Assembly: GCF_900142665.1 (NCBI RefSeq)
Contig: NZ_FRBR01000009.1
Coordinates: 62,001 to 126,000 of the forward strand
From: Roseovarius pacificus
GTDB taxonomy: Bacteria; Pseudomonadota; Alphaproteobacteria; Rhodobacterales; Rhodobacteraceae
DNA: 64,000 nucleotides
Direction of reading: 5' to 3'
The notes under the pieces: generated by a model
What the model was told of the DNA's origin: nothing
Databases searched by the model: none
What the model saw: only the letters and a program-made list of their open reading frames with translations
In this document: positions 42,561-52,067 of the stretch, piece after piece
Position numbering within the stretch: position 1 is the first letter of the stretch
Layout of the letters: the number at the start of each line of letters is the position of its first letter
Made by a program: the position numbers and the translations under genes

Positions 42561-43716
42561 ACTCGCACCACCTTTCCATCAACTGCCGCCGTTTTTCCAA
42601 CAAGTCTGACCGCGCATAGGCGCGCTCAACGTCCGACCCCACCTTGTGGGCCAAGCTCATCTCCGCCACCTCGCGGGATACATCAGGCCGCTCTGCCGCC
42701 CAATCGCGAAAGGTCGAGCGGAAGCCATGCACGGTGATCCCCTCGATCTTCATGCGCCGCAAAAGCATCAGCATGGCCATGTTCGACAAGGGCTTATGGC
42801 GCTTCTGTCCCTCAAATACCGCCTCTGATTGCAGCGCTTTCAATGGCTCCAAGATGGCGATCATCTGGGGCGTCAGCGGTACGCGGTGCTCTTCCCCGGC
42901 CTTCATCCGCTCATGCGGGATCGTCCAAAGCATCGCATCGAAATCAAACTCTTCCCAACGGGCCTGCAAGACCTCGCTGGTCCGGCTTGCGGTCAGGCAG
43001 GTGAACATCAGCGCCTTGGCCGCTGTGGCGTCCCGCGTCGCAAGGTCGGCATAGAAGGCGGGCACATCTTGCCAGCGCATCGCCTTGTGGTGCTGCACCT
43101 TTTGTTTGACGCGCGGCAACACCTTGGCATCGCGGATCGTGTTGACGGGGTTTTCGCCGGTATAGAAGCCCTTCGACTTTGCCACATCCAGCACGGCCTT
43201 GATCCGCTGCGCCACGCGCTTGGCCGTTTCGTGTTTCTCGGTCCAGATCGGAAGCAGAACCTGCAAAACCTCGGGCTGCCCGACCTCCGACACTGGCAAA
43301 CGCCCGATCTTCGGGAAGGCATATTCGGCGAGCGTGTTGATCCATTGCTGCCCGTGCTTGGGGTTCTTCCATGTCGGCAGCCGCTCGATGTGAACCTGCT
43401 GGGCGATCTCTTCGAAACAAGGCACCTCTTGGCGGACATTGTAGCGCGGGTTTAAGCCTTGCTTTGCCATGCGGCGATATTCGAGGGCGCGGTCGCGCGC
43501 TTGGTTCAGCGTCACGATATCGGCGCCGCCCAAACCAAAATCGGTGCGCAGGGGTTTGCCTTCCCGATTCCGCTGCCCCTTGACGGTGACGCGCACAATC
43601 CAGCGCCGTGCGCCACTCGGGTCAACGACAAGATAGAGGCCATTCCCGTCGCCATGCCGACCGGGGCCAAGCGTTCGCACCAGATTCTTGGTCAGTTTGC
43701 CGCTATGGAGAGCCAT
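42547..43716 (-). CDS. P4-type tyrosine integrase
   Basis: A 389-residue integrase; start at ATG 43716 (MALHSGKLTKNLVRTLGPGR). The N-terminal DUF4102-type DNA-binding region (DGNGLYLVVDPSGARRWIVR) precedes the catalytic domain with Arg in ASRTSEVLQARW, His/Arg in HGFRSTFRDWAAE, and the tyrosine in VERAYARSD. It lies 147 bp from the 3' end of the tRNA-Ser, the target site, and probably drives integration and excision at the direct repeats. Confidence 0.93.
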   Translation of the reverse strand: MALHSGKLTKNLVRTLGPGRHGDGNGLYLVVDPSGARRWIVRVTVKGQRNREGKPLRTDFGLGGADIVTLNQARDRALEYRRMAKQGLNPRYNVRQEVPCFEEIAQQVHIERLPTWKNPKHGQQWINTLAEYAFPKIGRLPVSEVGQPEVLQVLLPIWTEKHETAKRVAQRIKAVLDVAKSKGFYTGENPVNTIRDAKVLPRVKQKVQHHKAMRWQDVPAFYADLATRDATAAKALMFTCLTASRTSEVLQARWEEFDFDAMLWTIPHERMKAGEEHRVPLTPQMIAILEPLKALQSEAVFEGQKRHKPLSNMAMLMLLRRMKIEGITVHGFRSTFRDWAAERPDVSREVAEMSLAHKVGSDVERAYARSDLLEKRRQLMERWCEYVAS

Positions 43717-43863
43717 GTATATACCACACTTTATACCACCCAATGAACAGAAACGAGTGTAATCGAAGAAATCCGAAGATCAACAACGAATGCGGATAAT
43801 CAAACAAAAACAGCGCCATATGGCGCTGAATGGGTCTGAACACAACTGTATGAAAATGATGGG

Positions 43864-43877
43864 TGGCGGAGACGAAG
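43864..43877. other. Right attachment site (attR), 3' end of tRNA-Ser
   Basis: Identical to 22975-22988. It covers the encoded CCA, discriminator, acceptor strand and first T-stem base of the tRNA, so the tRNA stays functional after integration. Confidence 0.75.
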
Positions 43878-43953
43878 GGATTCGAACCCTCGAGACCCTT
43901 CCGGGCCTACTCCCTTAGCAGGGGAGCGCCTTCGACCACTCGGCCACGTCTCC
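43864..43953 (-). tRNA. tRNA-Ser (GCT anticodon)
   Basis: A 90-nt minus-strand gene. The acceptor stem GGAGACG pairs with CGTCTCC, the discriminator is G, and CCA is encoded at the 3' end. The anticodon loop reads CTGCTAA, giving GCT. A long variable arm and GGTTCGAATCC T-arm mark it as class II, as expected for serine. It is the integration target of the element to its left; the region to its right (43954-44235) has no supported gene. Confidence 0.96.
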
Positions 43954-44235
43954 GCCGACGCGTATAGCCGGGCAAGGGTTGGATTTACAAGGCAAAAATT
44001 CAAACACTTAGCAACCTGCCGCAGACCCGTCCAAGCCCTTGAAATGGCATGGAAAGGAACGACGCGGAATAGAAAGTGGGAAAGATCTGGTCATTTCCCC
44101 AACCTGCAAAAGTGCCTTCGGCAACGCGATGGAGCCCTCACTGCAAGCCTTCAAAGCTGCGTCGCACTTCCTCAAAGCTCCGTTTCTCAGCGTGATGAAG
44201 TGAACCGATCTCCTGGATACTAAGGAGATTGACCC

Positions 44236-44784
44236 ATGAAACCGGAAGCCCCCCACGACAAGTTTCAACATCGTTCAGCAGGCACAAACCACCCCCCTGA
44301 AGCCACGAAAGGAGAAGGTAAAACTACTCCAAGCCGAAGCGCGGCAGAAACGCGAGAGATAGCTCGTGCGCTCGCAAAGCATCCGATACCAGAGTTTACG
44401 AAGAAGACGATTTCGAAACGGTGGTCCGTTGGTGCTGATACGGTTCGGCGCTTGTTGCGCGACTCTGGTCTCAATCCCGGTAGAACGCGCGACCTCACCG
44501 TTCCGCTCACCGACCTACTCGCTATCGAAGGCGTAAGCGACCCTCTGAAGACCTGGGCACTCTCCTCGGATGACGAGCGGCTGATATTACTCGCGGACCT
44601 CCTCACGCCGGAAGACAAGCGTGATGACGATAATCGCATTTTGAAGTTGCACTTGGGCACTTATCGGCGGCACGCCCGCGAAGGGCGACTCTTCTCCATA
44701 CGCATCGGTAAACAGCACCGGTTCCGGCGCGATCTGGCATCCGCGCTGTACCGGCACGAGATGCTCCGGAGCAAACCGAAATGA
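44236..44784 (+). CDS. Hypothetical HTH-like protein before recombinase pair
   Basis: A 182-residue protein with a Lys/Arg-rich, flexible start and a helix-turn-helix-like segment (KKTISKRWSVGADTVRRLLR, about 56-75). The C-terminal part (GRLFSIRIGKQHRFRRDLAS) resembles the end of an AlpA or excisionase-type domain. AAGGAG lies 11 nt before the ATG. It precedes two tyrosine recombinases in the same direction and may be their DNA-binding partner. Confidence 0.7.
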   Translation: MKPEAPHDKFQHRSAGTNHPPEATKGEGKTTPSRSAAETREIARALAKHPIPEFTKKTISKRWSVGADTVRRLLRDSGLNPGRTRDLTVPLTDLLAIEGVSDPLKTWALSSDDERLILLADLLTPEDKRDDDNRILKLHLGTYRRHAREGRLFSIRIGKQHRFRRDLASALYRHEMLRSKPK

Positions 44785-44822
44785 CACCGATCCAAGAAGG
44801 AAATTCGGTTTTTATGACGCGG

Positions 44823-44909
44823 AAAGTGCGATCCACGCACTTTGTGACGAACCACGCCACATTGACACAAACGCCCTGTTGGACTTGGACCAAGGGCCCA
44901 ACAGGGCGT
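44823..44909. repeat. Two hairpins between HTH gene and recombinases
   Basis: AAAGTGCG (44823-44830) pairs with CGCACTTT (44836-44843). Then ACGCCCTGTTGG (44871-44882) pairs perfectly with CCAACAGGGCGT (44898-44909), and the loop itself holds CTTGG/CCAAG. The second stem is 12 bp and GC-rich. They may end transcription of the HTH gene, or be recombinase-binding sites. The recombinase start used here lies at 45041; an ATG two bases past the hairpin (44912) would place it in the start region. Confidence 0.65.
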
Positions 44910-45040
44910 CCATGTCAAACCTCTCCCCCGAACTCCGATTTGCGCACATTGCGCGTCATTGCGCACCCCCGCCCGCCCCGGTCGTAAGGGCGGCGCGGAT
45001 GGCGCAACTGCTCGAAAGAATATTCAAAGGAAAACTCAAA

Positions 45041-46921
45041 ATGACGGTCATGCATAATCCCGGCAACCATTACTCTTGCGACGCAGTCCAGATGGATCTC
45101 GCCACCGCTAAAACCCGGTTTTCCGCCGGTGTCTGCGACGAATATTGGGCCGAAACCCGGCGCCTCAAAATCCGGGGATCGGTGAACAAGGCCCTCAAGG
45201 TCTACAACGCCATGGGCATCGCGGACGCCGAGGAACTCATCCTTTGCGACCCAGACGAACCAAAACGTATATATGCCGAAATCAAGAAGACTGGGCACAT
45301 CCCGAGGGGGTGCAATTTCAAAAGCCTCGCGTCAGTCAAAGTCTGGGCCAGCAATCTTTCCGCTTTTTTCGATGTCGTTTCGGGACGTCGGGCTACGATC
45401 AATGTGTTTCGTTCGGTTGACGATGACTGGGCCGCTTTGATCGACCATGTCGTTGGTCGCAACCAAGGGCCGGTACTTTTGAATACCTATGAGCGGCTTC
45501 CTCTCAATATCTTGGCAAGGGAATGCCGTCTGCGTGGTTTTTCCTTGCGCGAATTGACCAGCCTTCAGATCGAAGGGTTTGCGCGTGATCTCCTGCCAAA
45601 CATCAAGGGTGCTGTGAAGCGCGGCGCCAAGCGATTGGATAAGTTGCGTGACGATGACCGTGTACCCAACTGCCTTCTCCCAATCGCGCCAATTGGCACA
45701 CTTGGGCACCTGACAGCGGCTCATCAGCGCTCTACGCCTCCGATGCATCCGGATCTGGAGGCTGCTCTGGAAGATTACCTCGACCGGCGACGTCGTGGCG
45801 AACAGACCGTGGAATACGGAACAAAGAGTAGGAGCATCGAAACGGATGGTATCAGTAACGACCGCGCGAAAAACATCGCGACAGCGGTGCGCTGGTACTG
45901 GCATGGTGCGGTCGAATTGGGTTTGGTTAGCTCGGACAGGCCGTTTGATCGCGAAGCGTTCACTCAACCTGAAGTGCTGGCCGATGTCGTGAAGGTTTGC
46001 GCGGAGGGCGGGCTTGGTCCGATCTGCCAACCAGATGTTCGTCGAGCGCACGCAAATTCTGTAATCCAGTTTCTCAGTGATCTGTGTCCTCTCTACCGCG
46101 GCCGATGCCAGCCGTCGCTATTCCACGCCAGATCACTGCGTCGCCGCACCGAGGAAGAAAGCGCGACCGCGGCGTACAAGCGAGAACTCTGTCTGCGCTT
46201 CATCGATGACGAGAATTTTCAACGGCAGTTTTTCTCTATGCCGAAAGTCTTCTTCGACGAGGCCAAGCCACTGATCGCTGGTTTCGACGCCTTGAAGAAC
46301 TCAAATGAACCGGGATTGAACAAGGCCCAACATCGGGCGCTGGATCTCGCAATCATGGCCGTCCATACGGTGATCGCGACGAGGTATCCCCTGCGCTTGG
46401 CAACCCGTCAAAGACTGTTGTCGGGCGGGTCCCAGCCGCACGTGGTTTTTCCTGAACATAATCGGGGTGAAAAAGAGCTCACCATCCTCGTCCCCGGCCA
46501 TATCGTCAAGAATGGCTACTTTTCGGAGGGAGTACCTCTGCTTGAAACACGGGCCATATTTCCCAGGGAAATTTTCGAATGGTACCTAAAAACTGCTCAC
46601 CCTCTTATCCTCAAGCACAAACCGCCCCACGCGAAATACAGGCAACCAAACGCCTTGTTCTGCGGTCTGCATATTGAGACCCTACGGCGCATTTGGCGGA
46701 ACTACACTTCTGAGATTGGGCTCAACGTGGCGCCGCATATGTGCCGTCACATTGTAGCCAGTCATCTCTATGCCAATGGCGTGCCCGTTTGCCAAATCGC
46801 CGAACTGCTTGGAGATACCGAAGCCACCGTGCGAAGCGCCTACATGTTTGTCGACCGGGCCCGGCAGCTTCGGGATGTCATGCAGGCACAGGCAACCATC
46901 TACAGGAGACTGGGCGTATGA
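45041..46921 (+). CDS. Tyrosine recombinase A of tandem pair
   Basis: A 626-residue protein from ATG 45041 (MTVMHNPGNHYSCDAVQMDL), which has AAAGG upstream; the same frame opens earlier at 44912. The C-terminal catalytic domain is divergent but complete: Arg in ATRYPLRLATRQRL, His/Arg in HMCRHIVASHLYANG, and LLGDTEATVRSAYMFVDRAR with the likely nucleophilic tyrosine. The large N-terminal region (about 400 residues) is unlike phage integrases. Its stop overlaps the next gene (ATGA). Confidence 0.82.
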   Translation: MTVMHNPGNHYSCDAVQMDLATAKTRFSAGVCDEYWAETRRLKIRGSVNKALKVYNAMGIADAEELILCDPDEPKRIYAEIKKTGHIPRGCNFKSLASVKVWASNLSAFFDVVSGRRATINVFRSVDDDWAALIDHVVGRNQGPVLLNTYERLPLNILARECRLRGFSLRELTSLQIEGFARDLLPNIKGAVKRGAKRLDKLRDDDRVPNCLLPIAPIGTLGHLTAAHQRSTPPMHPDLEAALEDYLDRRRRGEQTVEYGTKSRSIETDGISNDRAKNIATAVRWYWHGAVELGLVSSDRPFDREAFTQPEVLADVVKVCAEGGLGPICQPDVRRAHANSVIQFLSDLCPLYRGRCQPSLFHARSLRRRTEEESATAAYKRELCLRFIDDENFQRQFFSMPKVFFDEAKPLIAGFDALKNSNEPGLNKAQHRALDLAIMAVHTVIATRYPLRLATRQRLLSGGSQPHVVFPEHNRGEKELTILVPGHIVKNGYFSEGVPLLETRAIFPREIFEWYLKTAHPLILKHKPPHAKYRQPNALFCGLHIETLRRIWRNYTSEIGLNVAPHMCRHIVASHLYANGVPVCQIAELLGDTEATVRSAYMFVDRARQLRDVMQAQATIYRRLGV

Positions 46922-48603
46922 CAATGAAAATACCAGCGGAATGGCCCGTCGACTTTCAGCATGTTCTTGCGAGCCGGCTGATGAAGGCATCCAAGCCGAT
47001 ACGCTCGCGGATCCTCCGTACCGTGAGATTGTATTGCATGTGGTCCCGGGATGAGTTCCCGGGACGTCCTGTGGTATTCGATCTTGAAGGGTGGAAGGCC
47101 TTTCGCTGTTTTTTGGGCAAGTCCCTTACCGAAGGCGTGACACCGCAGTATATGCGTGTCCTCTACGACTTGGGCACGTCAGGGCCTGACAAGGACTTGC
47201 GTGACTGGCTGTATGAAAACGAGATCGACAATCGATCCGTTAACGACATCATCGCTGCCCGGTGGTGGCCGACCGGAATGCGGCACCTCGCCAAGGATCT
47301 ACGCGTACCAGAGGTGCGCCGCTACCTAAAAGAAGTCGACGCCTATCTGCGTTGCATCGACCGACTTGGAGTCTTACCTGCCGACCCTTTGCGCCACCTG
47401 TATCTCACTGAGGCGATTACAGAACGCACACGGTATCAGCGCCTCTCCCGTCTTTGCGTCGCGATGGATTTATTGGTCCCTGGTCATCCCCACCTTGTCG
47501 TGTTTCGCCACGAACAGACTGATCTTTATTCAAGAGTGTGGCCACCAAAACCATCTAAACGGCCTTCTAAAAAGCGCGTGATCGCGGACGTAGAAGCGCT
47601 TCTGAATGACCTTACATCGCGGGATACGGCGAATGATTGGAGTGCTTCAACTATTGGAAATCGCCGGAAAAGCCTGATGCTGCATCATAATTTGCTTGCT
47701 TCACAGGGGCGAGCGATCAGCTTTGAAAAGAGCGCCCTCGATATCTTTGCAGACTACGCATTGGACCGCTTGGAACTTTGGACACAAACAAACGGCGAAA
47801 AGGGCTGGTGCCGACGTAGCGTCGCCACGTACTGCGAACAGCTTCGGCCATTCATCCACGACCCAGAGGAACGCCGAAAATGGAGTCGTTTCACAAACCG
47901 GTTTTGGGCCCTCGCAGACAAAAACGGCGACCCCAAGAGGAAGGAACGGGCGCTATGTGAACGTCCGATGTCTCTCGAGGACTATTTCCTACGCGCACAT
48001 AACCTTATCGATCAGGCGGATAATACAAAGAACGTACAGGTTCGAAGGGGAGTCCTGACTGTTGTAGGCGTTCTTGGAATCCTGCTTGTCTTCCCTTTAC
48101 GGCGTGGTGATCTGTGCCGCCTTACCATTGGTGATCAGTTGTCTCGGAATGCTAACTGCTGGGTGCTTGATCTTGGTTGGACGAAGAAGTCAGGTACACG
48201 GGCCGAGCCTTTGGTTTTGCCTGAAGAGGTGTCTCCTTTTCTCGACGCCTGCCTGCTGCTGGGCACGGAGCCAAGGGCTTTATGGCGCGTGTATCGCGAA
48301 CGCATCGGTGCGCCTTTTCTTGCGTCGCCGAAAAAACCAGGTGAGCCATATTCGCTGGACGCTCTCAGCACGCTGGTGGCGCGTCACAGCGGACATGGGC
48401 CCCACATCCTGCGAACGATATGGGCTGATACATTGGTGGCACGTGGAGCAGACCGCGAGATAGTTGCCGCAATGCTTCAACACAAGAACCCTCTATCCCA
48501 GGAAGCCTACGAGTTTCTCGCCCGGAAAATCCGATTGCGCGAAGCTGCGCAGGCATTGAGGGACTTGGCAGATCAGGTCACGCTGCCCCAAAAGGCCTTC
48601 TGA
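46918..48603 (+). CDS. Tyrosine recombinase B of tandem pair
   Basis: A 561-residue protein starting at ATG 46918, overlapping recombinase A by 4 bp. Catalytic residues appear in FPLRRGDLCRL (Arg), GHGPHILRTIWAD (His-x-x-Arg), and MLQHKNPLSQEAYEF (His and Tyr). Pairs or trios of adjacent unlike tyrosine recombinases with a small partner gene are known from RIT- and GInt-type elements; which of these it belongs to I cannot tell. It lies just upstream of the hsd operon. Confidence 0.82.
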   Translation: MTMKIPAEWPVDFQHVLASRLMKASKPIRSRILRTVRLYCMWSRDEFPGRPVVFDLEGWKAFRCFLGKSLTEGVTPQYMRVLYDLGTSGPDKDLRDWLYENEIDNRSVNDIIAARWWPTGMRHLAKDLRVPEVRRYLKEVDAYLRCIDRLGVLPADPLRHLYLTEAITERTRYQRLSRLCVAMDLLVPGHPHLVVFRHEQTDLYSRVWPPKPSKRPSKKRVIADVEALLNDLTSRDTANDWSASTIGNRRKSLMLHHNLLASQGRAISFEKSALDIFADYALDRLELWTQTNGEKGWCRRSVATYCEQLRPFIHDPEERRKWSRFTNRFWALADKNGDPKRKERALCERPMSLEDYFLRAHNLIDQADNTKNVQVRRGVLTVVGVLGILLVFPLRRGDLCRLTIGDQLSRNANCWVLDLGWTKKSGTRAEPLVLPEEVSPFLDACLLLGTEPRALWRVYRERIGAPFLASPKKPGEPYSLDALSTLVARHSGHGPHILRTIWADTLVARGADREIVAAMLQHKNPLSQEAYEFLARKIRLREAAQALRDLADQVTLPQKAF

Positions 48604-48725
48604 GCGGAAAGGTGAAATTAGCTGTGTATGAGACCCTGCGCGAAGTGGTGAGCGTCTTCGCTGCAAGAGGCTTGAGAACGGCGCTGTGATATGTAGGCTG
48701 GCGACTCTACCTTTGGCTGAGAGAT

Positions 48726-51185
48726 ATGAAGAAAAACACATTCTCCGAACGAGATATTTGTAGCAAGTTGATTACACCAGCGGTCGTGGAGGCTGGCTGG
48801 GATTTGCAGACACAGATCTCTGAGGAGAAAACACTCACAGACGGTCGGATCATTGTCCGCGGAAAGATGGTCGCACGTGGCAAGCAGAAGCGCGCCGACT
48901 ACGTGCTTTATGTCAAGCCCAATATCCCCATTGCTGTCATTGAGGCTAAGGACAACAAGCATTCTGTCGGCGATGGGATGCAGCAGGCTCTTTCCTATGC
49001 TGAAATGTTGCGGGTCCCATTCGCCTTTTCGACCAACGGCGATCGGTTTCTGTTCCATGACAAGACTGGGCAATCGGCTTCCATGGAAACAGAAATCCGG
49101 TTGGACGAGTTTCCATCTCCAGACGAGTTGCAAAAGAAATACGAGACCTGGAAAGGCCTGTCCGATCAACAGGCGCGCGTTGCGTTTCAAGGCTACCACG
49201 ATACCGGCAAAACACCGCGCTACTACCAGACCAATGCAGTGAACGCCGCCGTTGAGGCGATTGCCAAAGGGCAAGACCGGCTCTTGTTGGTGATGGCGAC
49301 GGGCACGGGAAAAACCTTTACCGCGTTTCAGATCATATGGCGTCTGTGGAAATCCGGTGCGAAAAAGAGGGTCCTCTTTCTGGCTGACCGAAACGTGCTG
49401 GTCGACCAGACCATGGTCAATGATTTTCGCCCATTCATAGGGTCGATGGCCAAGCTGTCGACGCATTCAAAGACAATCGAAAAAGCGGATGGCACCACCG
49501 AGGACCTTACGCTCGCAGTCGACAAAAAGCGCCGCATCAACACGGCCTATGAAATCTACCTCGGACTTTACCAAGCGTTGACCGGGCCGGCCGAGAGCCA
49601 GAAGATCTACAAGGAACTCTCACCAGATTTCTTCGACCTGATCATCGTGGACGAATGCCACCGCGGCAGTGCCGCAGACGATTCCGCCTGGCGGGAAATT
49701 CTCGAGCACTTCTCCGGGGCCACTCAGATCGGGATGACAGCAACGCCCAAAGAGACCGAATACGTCTCCAACATCAATTACTTCGGCGAACCGATCTTTA
49801 CCTACTCGTTGAAGGAAGGCATCCACGACGGTTTCCTTGCGCCCTACAAGGTCATCAAGAGTCACATAGACCGTGATGTCGAAGGATACCGCCCCGAGAA
49901 AGGTCAGCTCGATCGTGACGGGAACGAGGTTGAGGATCGCATCTACAACACCAAGGATTTCGACCGCACGCTGGTCCTTGATGACCGGACCAAACTGGTC
50001 GCCCAGCGCGTCACCCAGTTCCTCAAGGAAAGTGGTGACCGCATGCAAAAGACGATCGTCTTCTGCATCGATCAGGAACATGCCGCGCGCATGCGACAGG
50101 CGCTGATCAACGAAAACCAGGATCTGATCGAAAAGGATTCCCGCTACGTGATGCGGATCACAGGAAACGACAAGGAAGGTCTGAACCAGCTCGCGAACTT
50201 CATTGACCCGGAAGCCGACTATCCGGTAATCGTGACCACCTCCCGGCTGCTGAGCACGGGCGTGGACGCACAAACCTGCCGCCTCATCGCGCTCGACCGG
50301 GAAATCGGCTCCATGACCGAGTTCAAGCAAATCGTCGGACGCGGCACACGCGTCCACGCAGACACCGGCAAATACTACTTCACGCTCATGGATTTCCGTG
50401 GCGCCACAAATCATTTTGCCGACCCTGACTTCGACGGCGAGCCCGTCCAGATCTATCAGCCCGGCCCCGATGACTCGATGACACCGCCGGACGATCAATC
50501 CACGGAACCACCGGATGATCCGGAGGGCGGTGAAACCGTGATCATCGATCCGATTGATCCCACTCTCGCGCCACACGATCCTTTTGGCGGCGACGATCCG
50601 ACGTCCAGCTCCGGTCCCCAGAAGAAAATCTACGTGGATGGAATCGGCGCGTCGATCATCAAGGAGCGCGTTGAATACCTCGATGCGGACGGGAATCTTG
50701 TCACTGAAAGTCTCAAGGATTTCACCAGACGGCACCTGACCCGCCGCTTCGCGTCAATGGATGACTTCCTGCGGCGCTGGAATGCGGAAGACCGCAAGCA
50801 GGCCATCCTCGACGAGCTGTCAGAAGAGGGCATCGACATCACCCTGATAGGCGAGGAACTGGGCCGCGACCTCGATCCCTTTGACCTGATCTGCCACATC
50901 GCGTTTGACGCCAAGCCGCTCACCCGGCGAGAGCGCGCCGAGAACGTCAAGAAACGCGATGCCTTCAACAGGTATGGCGAACAGGCGCGAGCCGTGCTTG
51001 AGGCCCTTCTGGAAAAGTACGCCGATGAGGGCGTCCTGACCCTCGACGACACGAATATCCTTCAAATCAACCCCTTCTCACACATGGGCACGCCCATTGA
51101 GCTCATGCGAAGTTTTGGCAAAAAGAACGATTACCTGCAGGCCGTTCATGACCTGCAAAATGCCCTCTACGAAGAAAGCGCCTGA
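48726..51185 (+). CDS. hsdR: Type I restriction enzyme, R (translocase/nuclease) subunit
   Basis: An 819-residue HsdR. The N-terminal nuclease has D58 and VIEAK (E73, K75). The helicase follows with ATGTGKTFTA (191-200), VDECHRG (308-314), MTATPKE and VGRGTR, then an EcoEI-type C-terminal domain (after about 640). It cuts DNA after translocation in complex with HsdM and HsdS. It is the first gene of a seven-gene operon. A Pro/Asp-rich linker at about 580-640 is unusual. Confidence 0.92.
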   Translation: MKKNTFSERDICSKLITPAVVEAGWDLQTQISEEKTLTDGRIIVRGKMVARGKQKRADYVLYVKPNIPIAVIEAKDNKHSVGDGMQQALSYAEMLRVPFAFSTNGDRFLFHDKTGQSASMETEIRLDEFPSPDELQKKYETWKGLSDQQARVAFQGYHDTGKTPRYYQTNAVNAAVEAIAKGQDRLLLVMATGTGKTFTAFQIIWRLWKSGAKKRVLFLADRNVLVDQTMVNDFRPFIGSMAKLSTHSKTIEKADGTTEDLTLAVDKKRRINTAYEIYLGLYQALTGPAESQKIYKELSPDFFDLIIVDECHRGSAADDSAWREILEHFSGATQIGMTATPKETEYVSNINYFGEPIFTYSLKEGIHDGFLAPYKVIKSHIDRDVEGYRPEKGQLDRDGNEVEDRIYNTKDFDRTLVLDDRTKLVAQRVTQFLKESGDRMQKTIVFCIDQEHAARMRQALINENQDLIEKDSRYVMRITGNDKEGLNQLANFIDPEADYPVIVTTSRLLSTGVDAQTCRLIALDREIGSMTEFKQIVGRGTRVHADTGKYYFTLMDFRGATNHFADPDFDGEPVQIYQPGPDDSMTPPDDQSTEPPDDPEGGETVIIDPIDPTLAPHDPFGGDDPTSSSGPQKKIYVDGIGASIIKERVEYLDADGNLVTESLKDFTRRHLTRRFASMDDFLRRWNAEDRKQAILDELSEEGIDITLIGEELGRDLDPFDLICHIAFDAKPLTRRERAENVKKRDAFNRYGEQARAVLEALLEKYADEGVLTLDDTNILQINPFSHMGTPIELMRSFGKKNDYLQAVHDLQNALYEESA

Positions 51186-51191
51186 CAATAC

Positions 51192-52067
51192 ATGGAGGAT
51201 AGCAACGAAACCCTCAGCACACTTTGTGCCAGAGTGAGAGATCATCTACGTGGCGACGTAAAGCGGCTGGAGAAATATCAGTGGTTCGGTCCGATGCAGC
51301 CACGGATGTACGACATATTAAAGCGATCAATTGTAGTGCGGCAATGGGAAGCATGTGAGGCAATCCAAGCCCTAATCGAGAGCGGTCATGGCGCCATGTG
51401 CTGTACTCTTCTTAGACCTGCCTATGAGGAGTTATTGTGGCTTCTATACCTTGAGAGAAATAAGGAGTTCGCAGCAAAGCTCACAGTTTGTTTAGGCAAA
51501 AAAGAAATATCTGATGCACATAAAATTCAAAAAAAATATCTTGGCTCATCCACTCTGCAGAAACTCGGCTTCTCAAACAAAAAAGTACAGTCTTTGGACC
51601 GAATGAGGAAACCTACTTATCGTGATTTGGATGCTATTGGAGAACAGCTGGGTTGGAAATTAAACGAAGGGCAAAAAATACCCTCAGTTTCATACATTGC
51701 GAAACAAGTTGGTAAGGACAAGGAATACCAGTATTTTTATCAAGCCACTTCTCGCAGCGTCCACTTTTCAGTGCACGAATTGCAAAGACGGGTATGGGGT
51801 AAGCCCAACAGCGTGAAGATTGGATCCAACACATTCCAGCACTTTTGGAGTGACTTTGGGTCTTACTGGAGCACCAAGATCCTCTTGGAAACAATGATGG
51901 CATCTGGCGCGCTCACCGAACTCTTCGACGACAACGGAAATAGTTCTGACGGTTTCTTGGAAGATCTATACAGGCTTCGATCAGTGCACATTCTAACCGC
52001 TTCAGAGCTGGATTGGTGGGAAAGCCCGCAGAAACGAAGCCCAAGCAAATTCGGAGGCACACTATGA
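51192..52067 (+). CDS. DUF5677-like protein in hsd operon
   Basis: A 291-residue protein, 6 bp after hsdR and overlapping hsdM by 4 bp. It is helix-rich and includes CTLLRPAYEELLWLLYLER and QATSRSVHFSVHELQR, a pattern (RP-x-x-E ... S-x-x-H) like DUF5677 proteins of unknown function. It is clearly more AT-rich than hsdR and hsdM, so it was probably inserted separately. Its function in restriction is unknown. Confidence 0.8.
   Translation: MEDSNETLSTLCARVRDHLRGDVKRLEKYQWFGPMQPRMYDILKRSIVVRQWEACEAIQALIESGHGAMCCTLLRPAYEELLWLLYLERNKEFAAKLTVCLGKKEISDAHKIQKKYLGSSTLQKLGFSNKKVQSLDRMRKPTYRDLDAIGEQLGWKLNEGQKIPSVSYIAKQVGKDKEYQYFYQATSRSVHFSVHELQRRVWGKPNSVKIGSNTFQHFWSDFGSYWSTKILLETMMASGALTELFDDNGNSSDGFLEDLYRLRSVHILTASELDWWESPQKRSPSKFGGTL

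Larger units (their letters stand above)
22975..43877. mobile_element. Integrative mobilizable element in tRNA-Ser, about 20.9 kb
   Basis: The element is bounded by a 14-bp direct repeat of the tRNA-Ser 3' end. Its tyrosine integrase lies beside the tRNA and is transcribed away from it, the usual layout for tRNA-integrating islands. It holds an AlpA-like protein, a HTH protein, a MobC/relaxase module without any visible conjugation (mating-pair) genes, and cargo dominated by defence genes. It should therefore excise and be mobilised by a helper rather than transfer itself. Boundaries rest on the repeat, seen directly; mobility is inferred. Confidence 0.75.

Noticed and set aside
22975..43877. 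Self-transmissible ICE
   Set aside because: No type IV secretion (mating-pair) or coupling-protein genes are visible; only mobilization functions are present.
47043..47065. Perfect 9-bp inverted repeat (GTCCCGGGA/TCCCGGGAC) in recombinase B
   Set aside because: Lies in a well-conserved coding part; short GC palindromes are expected at this base composition.
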